64,000 bases of DNA from assembly GCA_963701385.1 (NCBI GenBank), contig CAVOZW010000014.1:248001-312000 (forward strand), in the 5' to 3' direction. The notes beneath the pieces were generated by a model that had not been told where the DNA came from, did no database searches, and saw nothing but the letters and a program-made list of their open reading frames with translations. Shown piece by piece: positions 10,022 to 18,138 of the stretch (position 1 is the first letter of the stretch; each line of letters starts with the position of its first letter). The position numbers and the translations under genes are program-made. The stretch comes from B30-G6 sp963701385 (GTDB lineage: Bacteria; Desulfobacterota; Desulfobacteria; Desulfobacterales; B30-G6).

Positions 10022-11365
10022 CTAGCGGCTGCGTCCCTGAATCTTGATGCGTTCTCCCGCTGCAAGACCGGATAACACTTCAATATGAATACCGTCTGAC
10101 AAGCCGGTTTGTATGTTGCGCTTTTCAAATTTCTGAGGGCCTGTTTCCACTTCAACAAACACGCCATCGCCTTCAAAAATTAAATTGCCCTCTTCAATTG
10201 CCATGACGTTTTTGCGCATCTCCAGCACGATATCAGCGGTGGCAGAATATCCAGAGCGGACAAAATAGTTTTCTTCCAATACAACTTTGGCGCGCAATCC
10301 AAATTGAATGGTGCCGCTGATTTCCGTTCCTTTGGGAGCAATATGCTCGATTTGGGCTTCAAACGACCGGTTTTCAATGGCACCGATGGTGAGAATGAGG
10401 GGCATGCCCTGATGGAGCTTGTCGACTTCAGTTTCATCTACATTACCTTCGAAAATCATATCCCTCATGTCCGCGACGATGGCAATCGTCGTGCCCGGCG
10501 ACTGGGTGCTGGTTTCTACCACCAGACTGCCTTCCTTGACCGGCACTTCCAGCACCGCACCATCGATGGTGGCGCGAATCAAGGTATTGCTTTTTTCGCG
10601 GGTGCTTGGGGTAACACCTTCCTGGATCAGCTGCAGATTGCTTTGGGCGGTCGCTAATTCTTGCAGGGCCTGTTTGCGTTCTATTTCGGCTTTTTGGTAT
10701 TCTTCTTCAGTTGCGTCCACTGTTTCAGCACGCACCATCTGATAATACGTCTCTGTCTTGTCATACTCCTCCCGGGCTTTCGAGAGCTGCAGAAGTGTTG
10801 TCTGAAACGAGGATTCCGGGATGATCTGCTTGGCCCTGAGCACTTTATCCCGCGCATATGTGTCCTGGGCATCTTGAAGATTTAATTTTGCCTGATTGAG
10901 GTCCTTCTCCGCCAGGTGCAGTTTGATCAGGTTCGGCGATTGCTTCTGGGTCAACAGACTGCCCCCTTTTATGGATGCTTCATACCGGCGCTTGACGCGC
11001 TCAAAGGTCTTGTTTGCGTCTTCCAATGCAATGTGTGCTTTATTCAGCCGAGCCTCGGCGTCATTGACATGAACCAGGTTGGGTACCAGTATTAGCCTTG
11101 CCAATACCTGACCTTTTTTTACGGAATCGCCGGCTTCGACCATGATTTCATCGACAATTCCTGACAGCTGAGCCTTTATTTCAACCTCTCGCCGGGCGAC
11201 AATACTTCCCGTAAGCACGGTTTTTTTCACGATATCCATCTTTACAGGCGAAACCGTCTTTACGGGAGCGGTTCTGGGTCTGGACTTGACATACAGAAAA
11301 ACCAGGGTTCCTAAAAACATCAGGATAAAAAAAACGATAGCCAGAATGCGAATAAATTTTTTCAT
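10022..11365 (-). CDS. periplasmic adaptor (MacA/HlyD-type) of an ABC efflux system
   Basis: This 447-residue membrane-fusion protein has one N-terminal transmembrane anchor (about 5-27), a biotinyl-lipoyl-like half (VEIKAQLSGIVDEIMVEAGD near 65-85), a long coiled-coil hairpin (about 100-240), the second lipoyl half (TIDGAVLEVPVKEGSLV) and beta-barrel domains to the C-terminus. It would link the inner-membrane ABC permeases encoded upstream to an outer-membrane channel. It is the last gene of a four-gene minus-strand operon: ATPase, permease, permease, adaptor. No TolC-like gene is present in the window, so the outer-membrane partner must lie elsewhere. The substrate is unknown; macrolide, lipoprotein or siderophore export are family possibilities. 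Confidence 0.9.
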   Translation of the reverse strand: MKKFIRILAIVFFILMFLGTLVFLYVKSRPRTAPVKTVSPVKMDIVKKTVLTGSIVARREVEIKAQLSGIVDEIMVEAGDSVKKGQVLARLILVPNLVHVNDAEARLNKAHIALEDANKTFERVKRRYEASIKGGSLLTQKQSPNLIKLHLAEKDLNQAKLNLQDAQDTYARDKVLRAKQIIPESSFQTTLLQLSKAREEYDKTETYYQMVRAETVDATEEEYQKAEIERKQALQELATAQSNLQLIQEGVTPSTREKSNTLIRATIDGAVLEVPVKEGSLVVETSTQSPGTTIAIVADMRDMIFEGNVDETEVDKLHQGMPLILTIGAIENRSFEAQIEHIAPKGTEISGTIQFGLRAKVVLEENYFVRSGYSATADIVLEMRKNVMAIEEGNLIFEGDGVFVEVETGPQKFEKRNIQTGLSDGIHIEVLSGLAAGERIKIQGRSR

Positions 11366-11434
11366 AACGTTATCTCTCTACCATGGATATTTCACATCAA
11401 TTAAACATTATTCGCCAAGTTTTTGAATGTTCGG

Positions 11435-12712
11435 CTATTCATATCGAAGTGCCTCGACAGGCGTCCCTTGAACCGCCCGGTATGCAGGCATCAAACCCGC
11501 CAGGGTTCCGGCGATGGTTAGGACAGCCAGGGCCAGCAGGGCGGCGTAAAAATCGATGCTGGGATCTTGAAACATCTGGGCATCTATTTTCAGAACATGG
11601 ATCAAGCGGCCAACACCCTCCAATACGGCAACACCACAGACCAGGGATGCATATCCTGGAATAGAGGTGAGCAGGAGCGCTTCCATTAGCACCTGACTGA
11701 TCACCGAGAGGGGGGTGGCACCCACGGTGCGTTTGATCCCGATTTCTCGGGTTCGTTCCCTGACGGCTATCAACATAATATTGGAAACGCCGATTATCCC
11801 AGCAATGAGCGTGAAGATACCCACAAACCAAACGATAAATCGGATACCCACAAAAAGATCGGCGATTTTCTGAAATTCATCTTCCATATTCCAGGAACCA
11901 AAGGCCCGTTCATCCTCAGGCGCAACGGCATGTCTGCCGGCCAGGACCCGGATGACCTCATCCCGCACAATAGAAGCTTTGATATGGGGCTGGGAGGTAA
12001 TGGAAAACCATCCCACGGTCTCGCCCCAGCTAAACACCTGTTGAAACGTCGACAAGGGCAGGAAAACAGCCTTGGCTTCCTCTTCATAATCCTCATCATT
12101 CTTGCTTGGCAAACGATATACGCCAACGACTTTGAAATTTATGTTATTGATGCTGATGTACGCCCCCATGGGCGACGCTTCATTTTCAAACAGAAGCTTG
12201 AGCGCTTCTTCCCCGATGACCGCCACTTTTCGTCGCTCTGCCAGATCCAGACGATTTAAAAAGCGACCGGAAATCATTCGTAGCAAACGGATGTTTTGCA
12301 CTTCCGGATGATCCCCATAGATGGTCAGGGTGGCGGTCCGATCGCCGTGGGTAACATTGTTGTCGCCATCTCCGCCTCGTTTTCGACCCCTGGGTGCAAG
12401 GGAGGAAATACCTGGAACCATGCGACGGAGGACCTCGGTGTCTTCGTTGGTAAATTTGAAGCGCCTGCCGATGGGGAATCCTTTGTAAGGTTTGGTGGTA
12501 AGCCGCGGCCAGATAAATACGCTGTTCGTGGCGTAACCGCTGAATTCGGAATAGGCGCCTTTTTGGAGGCCTTGGCCGGTGCCAATCATGATGACGAGCA
12601 TGAAAAGCCCCCAGAACACACCAAAAGCCGTTAACAAAGAACGGACCCGGTTTTGCCGAACCGTGTGCAGGATCTCCTGCCATATGTCCATTTCAAAACG
12701 GATCATTAGCAC
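11435..12712 (-). CDS. ABC transporter permease (MacB/FtsX type), second copy
   Basis: This 425-residue MacB-like permease has TM1 near residues 25-50, a large periplasmic domain (about 55-280), and three C-terminal helices containing the FtsX signature GVSNIMLIAVRERTREIGI near 305 followed by KRTVGATP. An internal ATG 21 bases downstream (MDIWQEIL) is an alternative start. It is clearly homologous to the next gene upstream (residue-level agreement in RNRLRTILTGF- and GVSNIML-like segments), so the pair probably forms a heterodimer driven by the ATPase encoded at 14055-14723. No ATPase domain is fused, unlike E. coli MacB. Confidence 0.9.
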   Translation of the reverse strand: MLMIRFEMDIWQEILHTVRQNRVRSLLTAFGVFWGLFMLVIMIGTGQGLQKGAYSEFSGYATNSVFIWPRLTTKPYKGFPIGRRFKFTNEDTEVLRRMVPGISSLAPRGRKRGGDGDNNVTHGDRTATLTIYGDHPEVQNIRLLRMISGRFLNRLDLAERRKVAVIGEEALKLLFENEASPMGAYISINNINFKVVGVYRLPSKNDEDYEEEAKAVFLPLSTFQQVFSWGETVGWFSITSQPHIKASIVRDEVIRVLAGRHAVAPEDERAFGSWNMEDEFQKIADLFVGIRFIVWFVGIFTLIAGIIGVSNIMLIAVRERTREIGIKRTVGATPLSVISQVLMEALLLTSIPGYASLVCGVAVLEGVGRLIHVLKIDAQMFQDPSIDFYAALLALAVLTIAGTLAGLMPAYRAVQGTPVEALRYE

Positions 12713-12731
12713 CTATTGAAAATTCGATGTT

Positions 12732-12756
12732 GGATCAACTCTTTTGGAGATGATCC
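12732..12756. repeat. solo 5' hairpin end of the four-helix-bundle element
   Basis: GGATCAACTC TTTT GGAGATGATCC matches the 5' terminal hairpin of the elements at 16570-16593 and 19913-19936. It lies alone in the 76-base gap between the two permease genes of the efflux operon. There it may be a scar of excision or one of a genome-wide set of solo ends. Confidence 0.65.
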
Positions 12757-12788
12757 ACAATTATTAACGAACTATTTTCGTTTCAAGC

Positions 12789-14048
12789 CTACTCATCATG
12801 CAGGGCATCCACGGGCCGGATTCTAGCCGCCCGCCGGGCTGGAAAAATCCCTGCAAGCATACCGGACAGGACGAGCAAAAATAAAGCACCAAAGGCGGTT
12901 GACAGATTCACTTCGGGGTTTTGGAAGTAAGCGACGCCCTGAATCGTGTGTGCCATGATCTCCAGGGCAGCAATGCCGGATACCAGACCGACGTAGCCAA
13001 AGAAAAACGTGATGATGATTGCCTCTGTTACAATCAGGTCGATGATGGATCCGGGAGACGCACCGATGGCTTTGCGGATACCGATTTCCCGGGTCCGCTC
13101 CTTTACCGTGATCAGCATAATATTGCTGACACCGACAATGCCGGCAACGATGGAACCGATACCCACAATCCAAATAAATATGCGTATGTTGGCAAAAAGG
13201 CGCATGTATTTTTGAAATGATTCCAACGTATTGTGCAGGAAAACGGCCCGATGGTCCTGCGCATCAAATCGGTGGCGCTGGGCCAATCGTTGTCTGATTT
13301 CATCTTCAACCGCTTGGGGGGACTGCGATGCATGGGTATCAATGGTGATGGCTAAATTATGAATGCGTTCGTTGCGGCTGAACAGGTGCTGCATGGTGCT
13401 GATGGGGATATAGATGCGATCCAGTCCCCATTCGTCGCCTTCATCCGTGAAAACGCCCACGACTTGAAAGGCGATGTTTTGAATGAGCACATATTGTCCA
13501 ACGGCAGAACCGGATGGGAAGAGCTCTTGCTTCGTTTTAGGTCCCAGAATAGCAACCTTGCGTTGGACAGCCTGATCGGATGCGTTCAGCAATCGGCCCG
13601 TGTCGGCTTCAAGCATCTCCAGATCGGCATACTCAGGATGGACACCCACAACCTGAAACTTTCCTGCAAGGGATTGATATCGAACCGTTGTGTCACGCCC
13701 CAAAAAGTATCGCGCCGCTATTTTGTCCCGCCCATTGACGGACTGCTTCAGATCGTCGTAGTCACCGTTGGTAAAGCGAATGCGTCTTCCTTGATTGAGC
13801 CCCTTGTAGGGCATCGATGTCTGCCCACCGCTGATCCACAGGCTGTTAATGGCATCTTCCGAAAAGGCCTTTCGAACACCATTTTCCAGGCCGTACCCCG
13901 ATCCCAGAAGGATAATGAGCATGAAAATTCCCCATGAAACGGAAAATCCGGTCAGAATTGTCCGCAATCGGTTTTTCCCGATATTATGGAAAATTTCCTG
14001 CAGTTTGTCCTGGTACGCGCCCGGGGAGAACATGGAATGTTTCCTCAT
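12789..14048 (-). CDS. ABC transporter permease (MacB/FtsX type), first copy
   Basis: This permease (419 residues) has the MacB layout: one N-terminal helix (near 28-50, SVSWGIFMLIILLGSGYG), a periplasmic domain of about 220 residues, and three C-terminal helices with GVSNIMLITVKERTREIGI near 305. It starts 6 bases after the ATPase stop, so the two are translationally coupled. It should work with the second permease and the adaptor to move a substrate from the periplasmic side or inner leaflet outward. The operon lacks a visible regulator. Confidence 0.9.
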   Translation of the reverse strand: MRKHSMFSPGAYQDKLQEIFHNIGKNRLRTILTGFSVSWGIFMLIILLGSGYGLENGVRKAFSEDAINSLWISGGQTSMPYKGLNQGRRIRFTNGDYDDLKQSVNGRDKIAARYFLGRDTTVRYQSLAGKFQVVGVHPEYADLEMLEADTGRLLNASDQAVQRKVAILGPKTKQELFPSGSAVGQYVLIQNIAFQVVGVFTDEGDEWGLDRIYIPISTMQHLFSRNERIHNLAITIDTHASQSPQAVEDEIRQRLAQRHRFDAQDHRAVFLHNTLESFQKYMRLFANIRIFIWIVGIGSIVAGIVGVSNIMLITVKERTREIGIRKAIGASPGSIIDLIVTEAIIITFFFGYVGLVSGIAALEIMAHTIQGVAYFQNPEVNLSTAFGALFLLVLSGMLAGIFPARRAARIRPVDALHDE

Positions 14049-14054
14049 CTAGGT

Positions 14055-14723
14055 TCATGCATCGTTGTCGATAACGCCATCCTTGATGTTGACAATACGA
14101 TCCGTAGCGGCAGCGATGTCCTTTTCATGGGTGATGACGACAATCGTCGTACCTTGTGCATTGACTTTTTTAAAGACATCCATCACGTCCTGGGATGTAC
14201 TGCTGTCCAGTGCGCCGGTGGGCTCATCCGCCAGCAGAATGGAGGGGTTGGCGATCATGGCGCGGGCGATCGCTGTTCGCTGTTTTTGCCCGCCGGACAG
14301 CTCAGCCGGCAGGTGATTTGCCCAGTCAGCAATGCCGAATTTATCCAAAAATTCCAGTGCTGTTTGATGACGTTTCTTGCGATTCACGTTGCGGTAGTAA
14401 AGCGGCAGGGCAACGTTTTCGAGAGCGGTTTTGAATGGTATCAGATGAAAGGACTGGAACACAAAGCCGATGTTATGGTTGCGGAACCGGGCAGCACGCG
14501 TTTCATCCATATTTTCCAGGATCTTGCCATCGAATCGATAGCGCCCGGCATCGAACGAATCCAGCAGTCCTATGATATTTAGGAGGGTCGATTTTCCCGA
14601 TCCTGACGATCCCATGACCGCAACCATTTCACCCTTGGCAATCCTAAGATTAATCCCCTTGAGCACATGCAGCTGGCTGGCGCCGGTTGTGTAAGATTTA
14701 TGAATGTCCTTGAGTGTAATCAT
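14055..14723 (-). CDS. ABC transporter ATP-binding protein (LolD/MacB family)
   Basis: This stand-alone nucleotide-binding subunit (222 residues) has all required motifs: Walker A GSSGSGKST near 38-46, Q-loop in VFQSFHLIPF, signature LSGGQKQR near 142, Walker B ILLADEPTGALD near 158 and a switch His in VVITHEKD. The sequence belongs to the MacB/LolD/FtsE class that powers FtsX-type permeases, in agreement with the two permeases directly downstream. It is the first gene of the operon. MITLKDIHKSY is a typical N-terminus. Confidence 0.93.
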   Translation of the reverse strand: MITLKDIHKSYTTGASQLHVLKGINLRIAKGEMVAVMGSSGSGKSTLLNIIGLLDSFDAGRYRFDGKILENMDETRAARFRNHNIGFVFQSFHLIPFKTALENVALPLYYRNVNRKKRHQTALEFLDKFGIADWANHLPAELSGGQKQRTAIARAMIANPSILLADEPTGALDSSTSQDVMDVFKKVNAQGTTIVVITHEKDIAAATDRIVNIKDGVIDNDA

Positions 14724-14814
14724 TTACTTGTCACGATGTGCAGCGTTGGAAGCTTGGTCTTTAAAACCAAAAACAAAGCGAAATTGTCATATGGACCTCC
14801 CATGGCGGTATCAA

Positions 14815-16014
14815 CTAAATCGAAAGCCTTTTCCACTTTAATAGATAAGCGACAGCAATGCCGGTGAGAAAGCCGCCAGCCAGATTTGATGCCAGGGTAA
14901 TACCCAGAATCAGAATGGGAACGAAAAGATCTTTGCGCGTCTGCATGTCGAGCAGGGTCAGCGTGAGCTGTGCACCGGCAAATATCAGCAACACCCCCAG
15001 GGCGGCCATGGGTAACATATAGATTACCGCCAATGAATGAGATCCGAGAAAAAGGGCCAACACCGAAAAGATAGCCCCGATGATGAGATTTGACCCGGCG
15101 GTGCGAGCACCGAAACGGTAACGGGAGGCCAAGCCTCCGGCACCGTGGCACATGGGCATGCCGCCCAAGAAAAAGCCGAGCAGGTTGCCCAAGGCCATGC
15201 TGATGCAAAGACCCCGGTAGGTCACACGGCGACCCTCCTGTGGAAAGTATTGAATGGACAAATCGGCATTGGCGAGAACGGCATTGCCAAGGGTCATGGG
15301 AATCTGAGGTAATACGAGCACAAGCAGCGCAAAGCTGAAGTCAGTGCCGGAAGGCAATCCAAAGGGCAACAATTTTGGCAGGTTGATCCCGATTCGTATT
15401 TGATCCAGTCCTTCTCCCGTTCCAATGAGTATTCCGACAAGCAAACCCGCCCCAACCACAACAAGTGCTGCAGGCAACCGCCTGTTTTCAATCAACAATA
15501 AGGTCAGAAAACCAAGCAGCAGTCCGATGATAAGTCCAATCGGCAGCCACCCTATCTCTTGAATAATCAGATAGGGTTCTGCCGTCTGCCTCATCATCTG
15601 AAATTTGGAAGTCCCCAGCATCAGGCGAACACCCTGTGAAACCAGCAGGACGCCCGTGGAAAGCTGCACACCGCGGATGACCGGCTTAGGGATATATCGA
15701 CCGACAACGCTGATGATATTTGTGCCCCCGATGATAATCAGAAATAGAAAGATCCACAAACAGGAAGCTTGAATCTGGATGGCTGTGATCCCTGTGGCCA
15801 CAGCATAAGCGCCGATGACTTTCATGGGTTCCACCGGGCAGGTGACTCTGAAATAAAGACCGGAGCCTATATAGAACAGCCCGACCCCCAAGAGGAGACC
15901 CATAGGATTTAGGCCATTGATTAGAATCATTCCGATGGCTAAAGGCAAGAGAGTGCCTAAGTCTCCCAAAGAACCCGCCACTTCCATTCGATTAAATTTA
16001 ATGAAATCCGGCAT
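14815..16014 (-). CDS. MOT1-family molybdate/sulfate transporter
   Basis: This is a 399-residue integral membrane protein with about ten hydrophobic helices. Near the N-terminus it carries EVAGSLGDLGTLLPLA, the hallmark of the MOT1 (sulfate-transporter-like) family, and later PIPKPVIRGVQLSTG and ALGNLLGFFLGGMPMCHGAGGLA. MOT1 proteins take up molybdate with high affinity in plants and bacteria; some carry sulfate. The divergent neighbour at 16650 is a truncated molybdenum storage protein, which supports molybdate as the substrate. Molybdenum or tungsten enzymes fit an anaerobe. It is transcribed alone on the minus strand. Confidence 0.88.
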   Translation of the reverse strand: MPDFIKFNRMEVAGSLGDLGTLLPLAIGMILINGLNPMGLLLGVGLFYIGSGLYFRVTCPVEPMKVIGAYAVATGITAIQIQASCLWIFLFLIIIGGTNIISVVGRYIPKPVIRGVQLSTGVLLVSQGVRLMLGTSKFQMMRQTAEPYLIIQEIGWLPIGLIIGLLLGFLTLLLIENRRLPAALVVVGAGLLVGILIGTGEGLDQIRIGINLPKLLPFGLPSGTDFSFALLVLVLPQIPMTLGNAVLANADLSIQYFPQEGRRVTYRGLCISMALGNLLGFFLGGMPMCHGAGGLASRYRFGARTAGSNLIIGAIFSVLALFLGSHSLAVIYMLPMAALGVLLIFAGAQLTLTLLDMQTRKDLFVPILILGITLASNLAGGFLTGIAVAYLLKWKRLSI

Positions 16015-16060
16015 AAATTGTCATTCGTATAAAAAGTGTTCCTTGTTTTGATTGTTTATT

Positions 16061-16088
16061 AATATTGCATATGGATCAATTTTGTCAA
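16061..16088 (-). promoter_or_regulatory. possible promoter of the molybdate transporter gene
   Basis: On the minus strand TTGACA (16088-16083) and AATATT (16066-16061) are 16 bases apart, about 45 bases before the transporter start. The -35 is perfect and the -10 is poor. No ModE-like palindrome was recognised. Confidence 0.35.
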
Positions 16089-16186
16089 TTGAGGCTTTCT
16101 ACAATCTTAGCGTGGGGAATAAAAGGATGCTAAAATTATTTGTTATCTTTCTTGGCGTTGTGACCGACCATGATGTTATGTTTTAA

Positions 16187-16594
16187 GGCTCTTCTCCCAA
16201 TTTTGGGAGAAAGGGTTCCAGGAGTCGAGGATTCAAGGATCCAAGTGTTTGTTTTCCAGGGATTTGATCATTGCTTTCAGCATTCTCTCGACATCCCCGA
16301 TTTCCTCTCTTAATTCCTGAAATCTTTCTTTTTGCACATAACCCAAGTCACCAGATATCATCGTTTGGGTTTCCAGTTCACAGACTGATCCATAAGCAAT
16401 ATAGAGAAATCTAACATACTCTAGGGTCGTTTTTCTCCCATATCCCTCGGCGATATTCGATGGTATGGAAACAAAGTGTATACGATTTCTGCCAAACGTT
16501 TAACTCTTTATAATTTTTAAGCATATCACTCGAATCCTGGACCCCTGGACCCCTGGAATCCTTCTTTTAGATCAACTCTTTTGGAGATGATCCT
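16187..16594 (-). mobile_element. hairpin-bounded four-helix-bundle element, copy A
   Basis: A 408-base element is flanked by a 7-base direct repeat GTTTTAA (16180-16186 and 16595-16601), which looks like a target duplication. One end is GGCTCTTCTCCCAATTTTGG, a stem-loop. The other end is the stem-loop GATCAACTC/GGAGATGATC (16570-16592). Inside are short G/C-rich direct motifs (GGATTCCAGGGGTCCAGGGG type) on both sides of a degenerate S23-like gene. No transposase is encoded, so mobility must come from elsewhere. It sits between the divergent molybdate genes, 56 bases before the storage gene start. Confidence 0.75.
16233..16524 (-). pseudogene. four-helix-bundle (S23/23S-rRNA-intervening-sequence family) gene, internally deleted
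   Basis: The start reads MLKNYKELNVWQKSYTLC, the typical N-terminus of the family. After an out-of-frame internal deletion it reads VSIPSNIAEGYGRKTTLEY and then FLYIAYGSVCELETQTMISG, ending GDVERMLKAMIKSLE. About 25-30 residues between helix 1 and helix 2 are missing compared with the usual length of about 120, and the joint shifts the frame. Family members are small helical proteins best known from insertions in 23S rRNA genes and related to the Avd protein of diversity-generating retroelements. This copy cannot make the full protein. Confidence 0.8.
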
Positions 16595-16649
16595 GTTTTA
16601 AAAATTGCCCTTTCTTCTTTGATGATTAAACTATCAATGTAGGTGTGTT

Positions 16650-16967
16650 ATGGCTCTGGTTCGTGATAAAGATGGAAAAAGACTTCATGTAAAAAGTCGA
16701 CCGATGGGGGAGAGTCTGGTCAGCAAAGAATTTATTGATAGGTTGGAAATCGCTCCCCAGGAGCGCTTGTATCCTGATGTTGCGGTAATGAAAATCGGTG
16801 GGCAATCCATTTGTGACCGGGGTGTAAAAGCGCTTCCTGCAATCCTTAAGGAAGTTATAGCCAACAGAAAAGAACATAAATTTCTCATCACAACTGGAGG
16901 CGGCACCAGAAGTTGTCATATCTACACGAGAGGGCTGGAAATGGGAATGCCGACCAGGAGAATTTAG
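16650..16967 (+). pseudogene. molybdenum storage protein subunit (MosA/MosB-like), 3'-truncated
   Basis: The 105-residue product matches the N-terminal third of the Mo/W storage protein subunits of the amino-acid-kinase fold. It has YPDVAVMKIGGQSICDRG near 37-55 (compare the VIKIGGQS.IDRG segment of MosA), then HKFLITTGGGTRSCHIYTRG and GLEMGMPT. The family length is about 270 residues. Here the sequence leaves the family after MGMPT and stops at once, where the upstream region of the next gene begins. The polyoxomolybdate-binding and most ATP-binding parts are lost, so it is a deletion remnant. The adjoining divergent MOT1 transporter supports the assignment. Confidence 0.75.
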
Positions 16968-16969
16968 GG

Positions 16970-18121
16970 ATGACGACGCCAACCAAACGAACCGGCATCG
17001 TTCGTCACCCGCGCTACGCGGATCACTGTGTGGATTCCGGTCATCCAGAATGTCCCGGGCGCTTGGCGGTGCTTTATGCCATGCTGGAGGAACCCGGTAT
17101 GAGGGAATATTTTAGGGACATTACCCCGCGAAACGCAGAAAATGAAGAACTTCTCCAGGTCCATTCTCAGAAATATATCCGCTGCCTGGAGGCCACGCAA
17201 GGCATAGCCTGCACCTATCTGGATGCGGATACCCAGACGTCGCCCCATTCCTATGAAGCGTCCCTGCTGGCTGCCGGCGGCCTTTGTCGTGCCATCGAAC
17301 TCGTCCATAATGGAGAACTGGACAACGCCTTTGCACTGGTCCGGCCTCCCGGGCACCACGCCGAAAGATCAAAAGCCAAGGGATTTTGCCTTTACAACAA
17401 TGTGGCGGTGGGCGTGCGCTACGCCCAGACACACCTTGGCCTCAACCGCATCCTGGTGGCGGACTGGGACCTTCACTTTGGGAACGGCACCCAGCACTGC
17501 TTTGAAAACGACCCGTCGGTGCTTTTTTTTTCAACTCATCAGGTATTTACCTTTCCCGGGGGCGGGAAATTTCGCGAGATAGGCAAGGGTGACGGCAAAG
17601 GGTTTTCGGTCAATATTCCCCTGCGTCCCGGTTGCGGAGACGGGGAATACATTACCCTCTTTGAAAAAATTTTAAAACCTGTTGCCCTCGAGTTCGACCC
17701 CGAGCTGATTCTGGTCAGCGCCGGTTTCGATCCCCATTTCAAGGACCCCCTCGGGGGCATGCGGGTGACACCTGAGGGATTTGCCGGGATGACCCGTTCG
17801 ATCCTGGATATTGCCGAACACTGCTGTGGCGGCAAGGTGGTTATGACCCTTGAAGGGGGATATGGCCTGGAGGGGCTCCGGGATTCGGTCCGGGCGGTTC
17901 TGAGGGAGTTGGCCGGACTGCAACGAACAGATACCGCTGCGATCGTGGCCGCAGCCGATCCCACAAAACTCAAATACGTGCTCTGGCGGGTAAGGCGTGT
18001 CCTTGGTCGATACTGGAAAAGCCTTCAGCCGTCACAGGGCGACGGCACGGGCCCCAGGCTTTCCCTTTTCGAGCGGTTGGGTGAAACCGTGGCACGTGTC
18101 CTGGATTATTTTAAAAGTTGA
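16970..18121 (+). CDS. histone-deacetylase superfamily protein (AcuC / acetylpolyamine amidohydrolase type)
   Basis: This zinc-dependent deacetylase (383 residues) shows the full class I/II active site: tandem His in PPGHHA (129-130), metal ligands in ADWDLHFGNGT (D167, H169) and SAGFDPH (D254), and the catalytic Tyr in EGGYGLEG (298). The start at 16970 has AGGAG nine bases before it; an in-frame extension upstream belongs to the storage-gene remnant. A basic tail of about 80 residues (WRVRRVLGRYWKSL) follows the domain. Bacterial relatives deacetylate acetyl-lysine on enzymes such as acetyl-CoA synthetase (AcuC), or acetylpolyamines. A GNAT acetyltransferase gene overlaps or follows immediately, suggesting an opposed pair. 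Confidence 0.92.
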   Translation: MTTPTKRTGIVRHPRYADHCVDSGHPECPGRLAVLYAMLEEPGMREYFRDITPRNAENEELLQVHSQKYIRCLEATQGIACTYLDADTQTSPHSYEASLLAAGGLCRAIELVHNGELDNAFALVRPPGHHAERSKAKGFCLYNNVAVGVRYAQTHLGLNRILVADWDLHFGNGTQHCFENDPSVLFFSTHQVFTFPGGGKFREIGKGDGKGFSVNIPLRPGCGDGEYITLFEKILKPVALEFDPELILVSAGFDPHFKDPLGGMRVTPEGFAGMTRSILDIAEHCCGGKVVMTLEGGYGLEGLRDSVRAVLRELAGLQRTDTAAIVAAADPTKLKYVLWRVRRVLGRYWKSLQPSQGDGTGPRLSLFERLGETVARVLDYFKS

Positions 18122-18138
18122 CCAAGAAGGAACCTATC

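Noticed and set aside
9807..10025. 72-codon plus-strand frame before the efflux operon end
   Set aside because: Partly protein-like, but it has no strong ribosome-binding site and no recognised relative, and it touches the adaptor stop. Kept only as a note in the intergenic entry.
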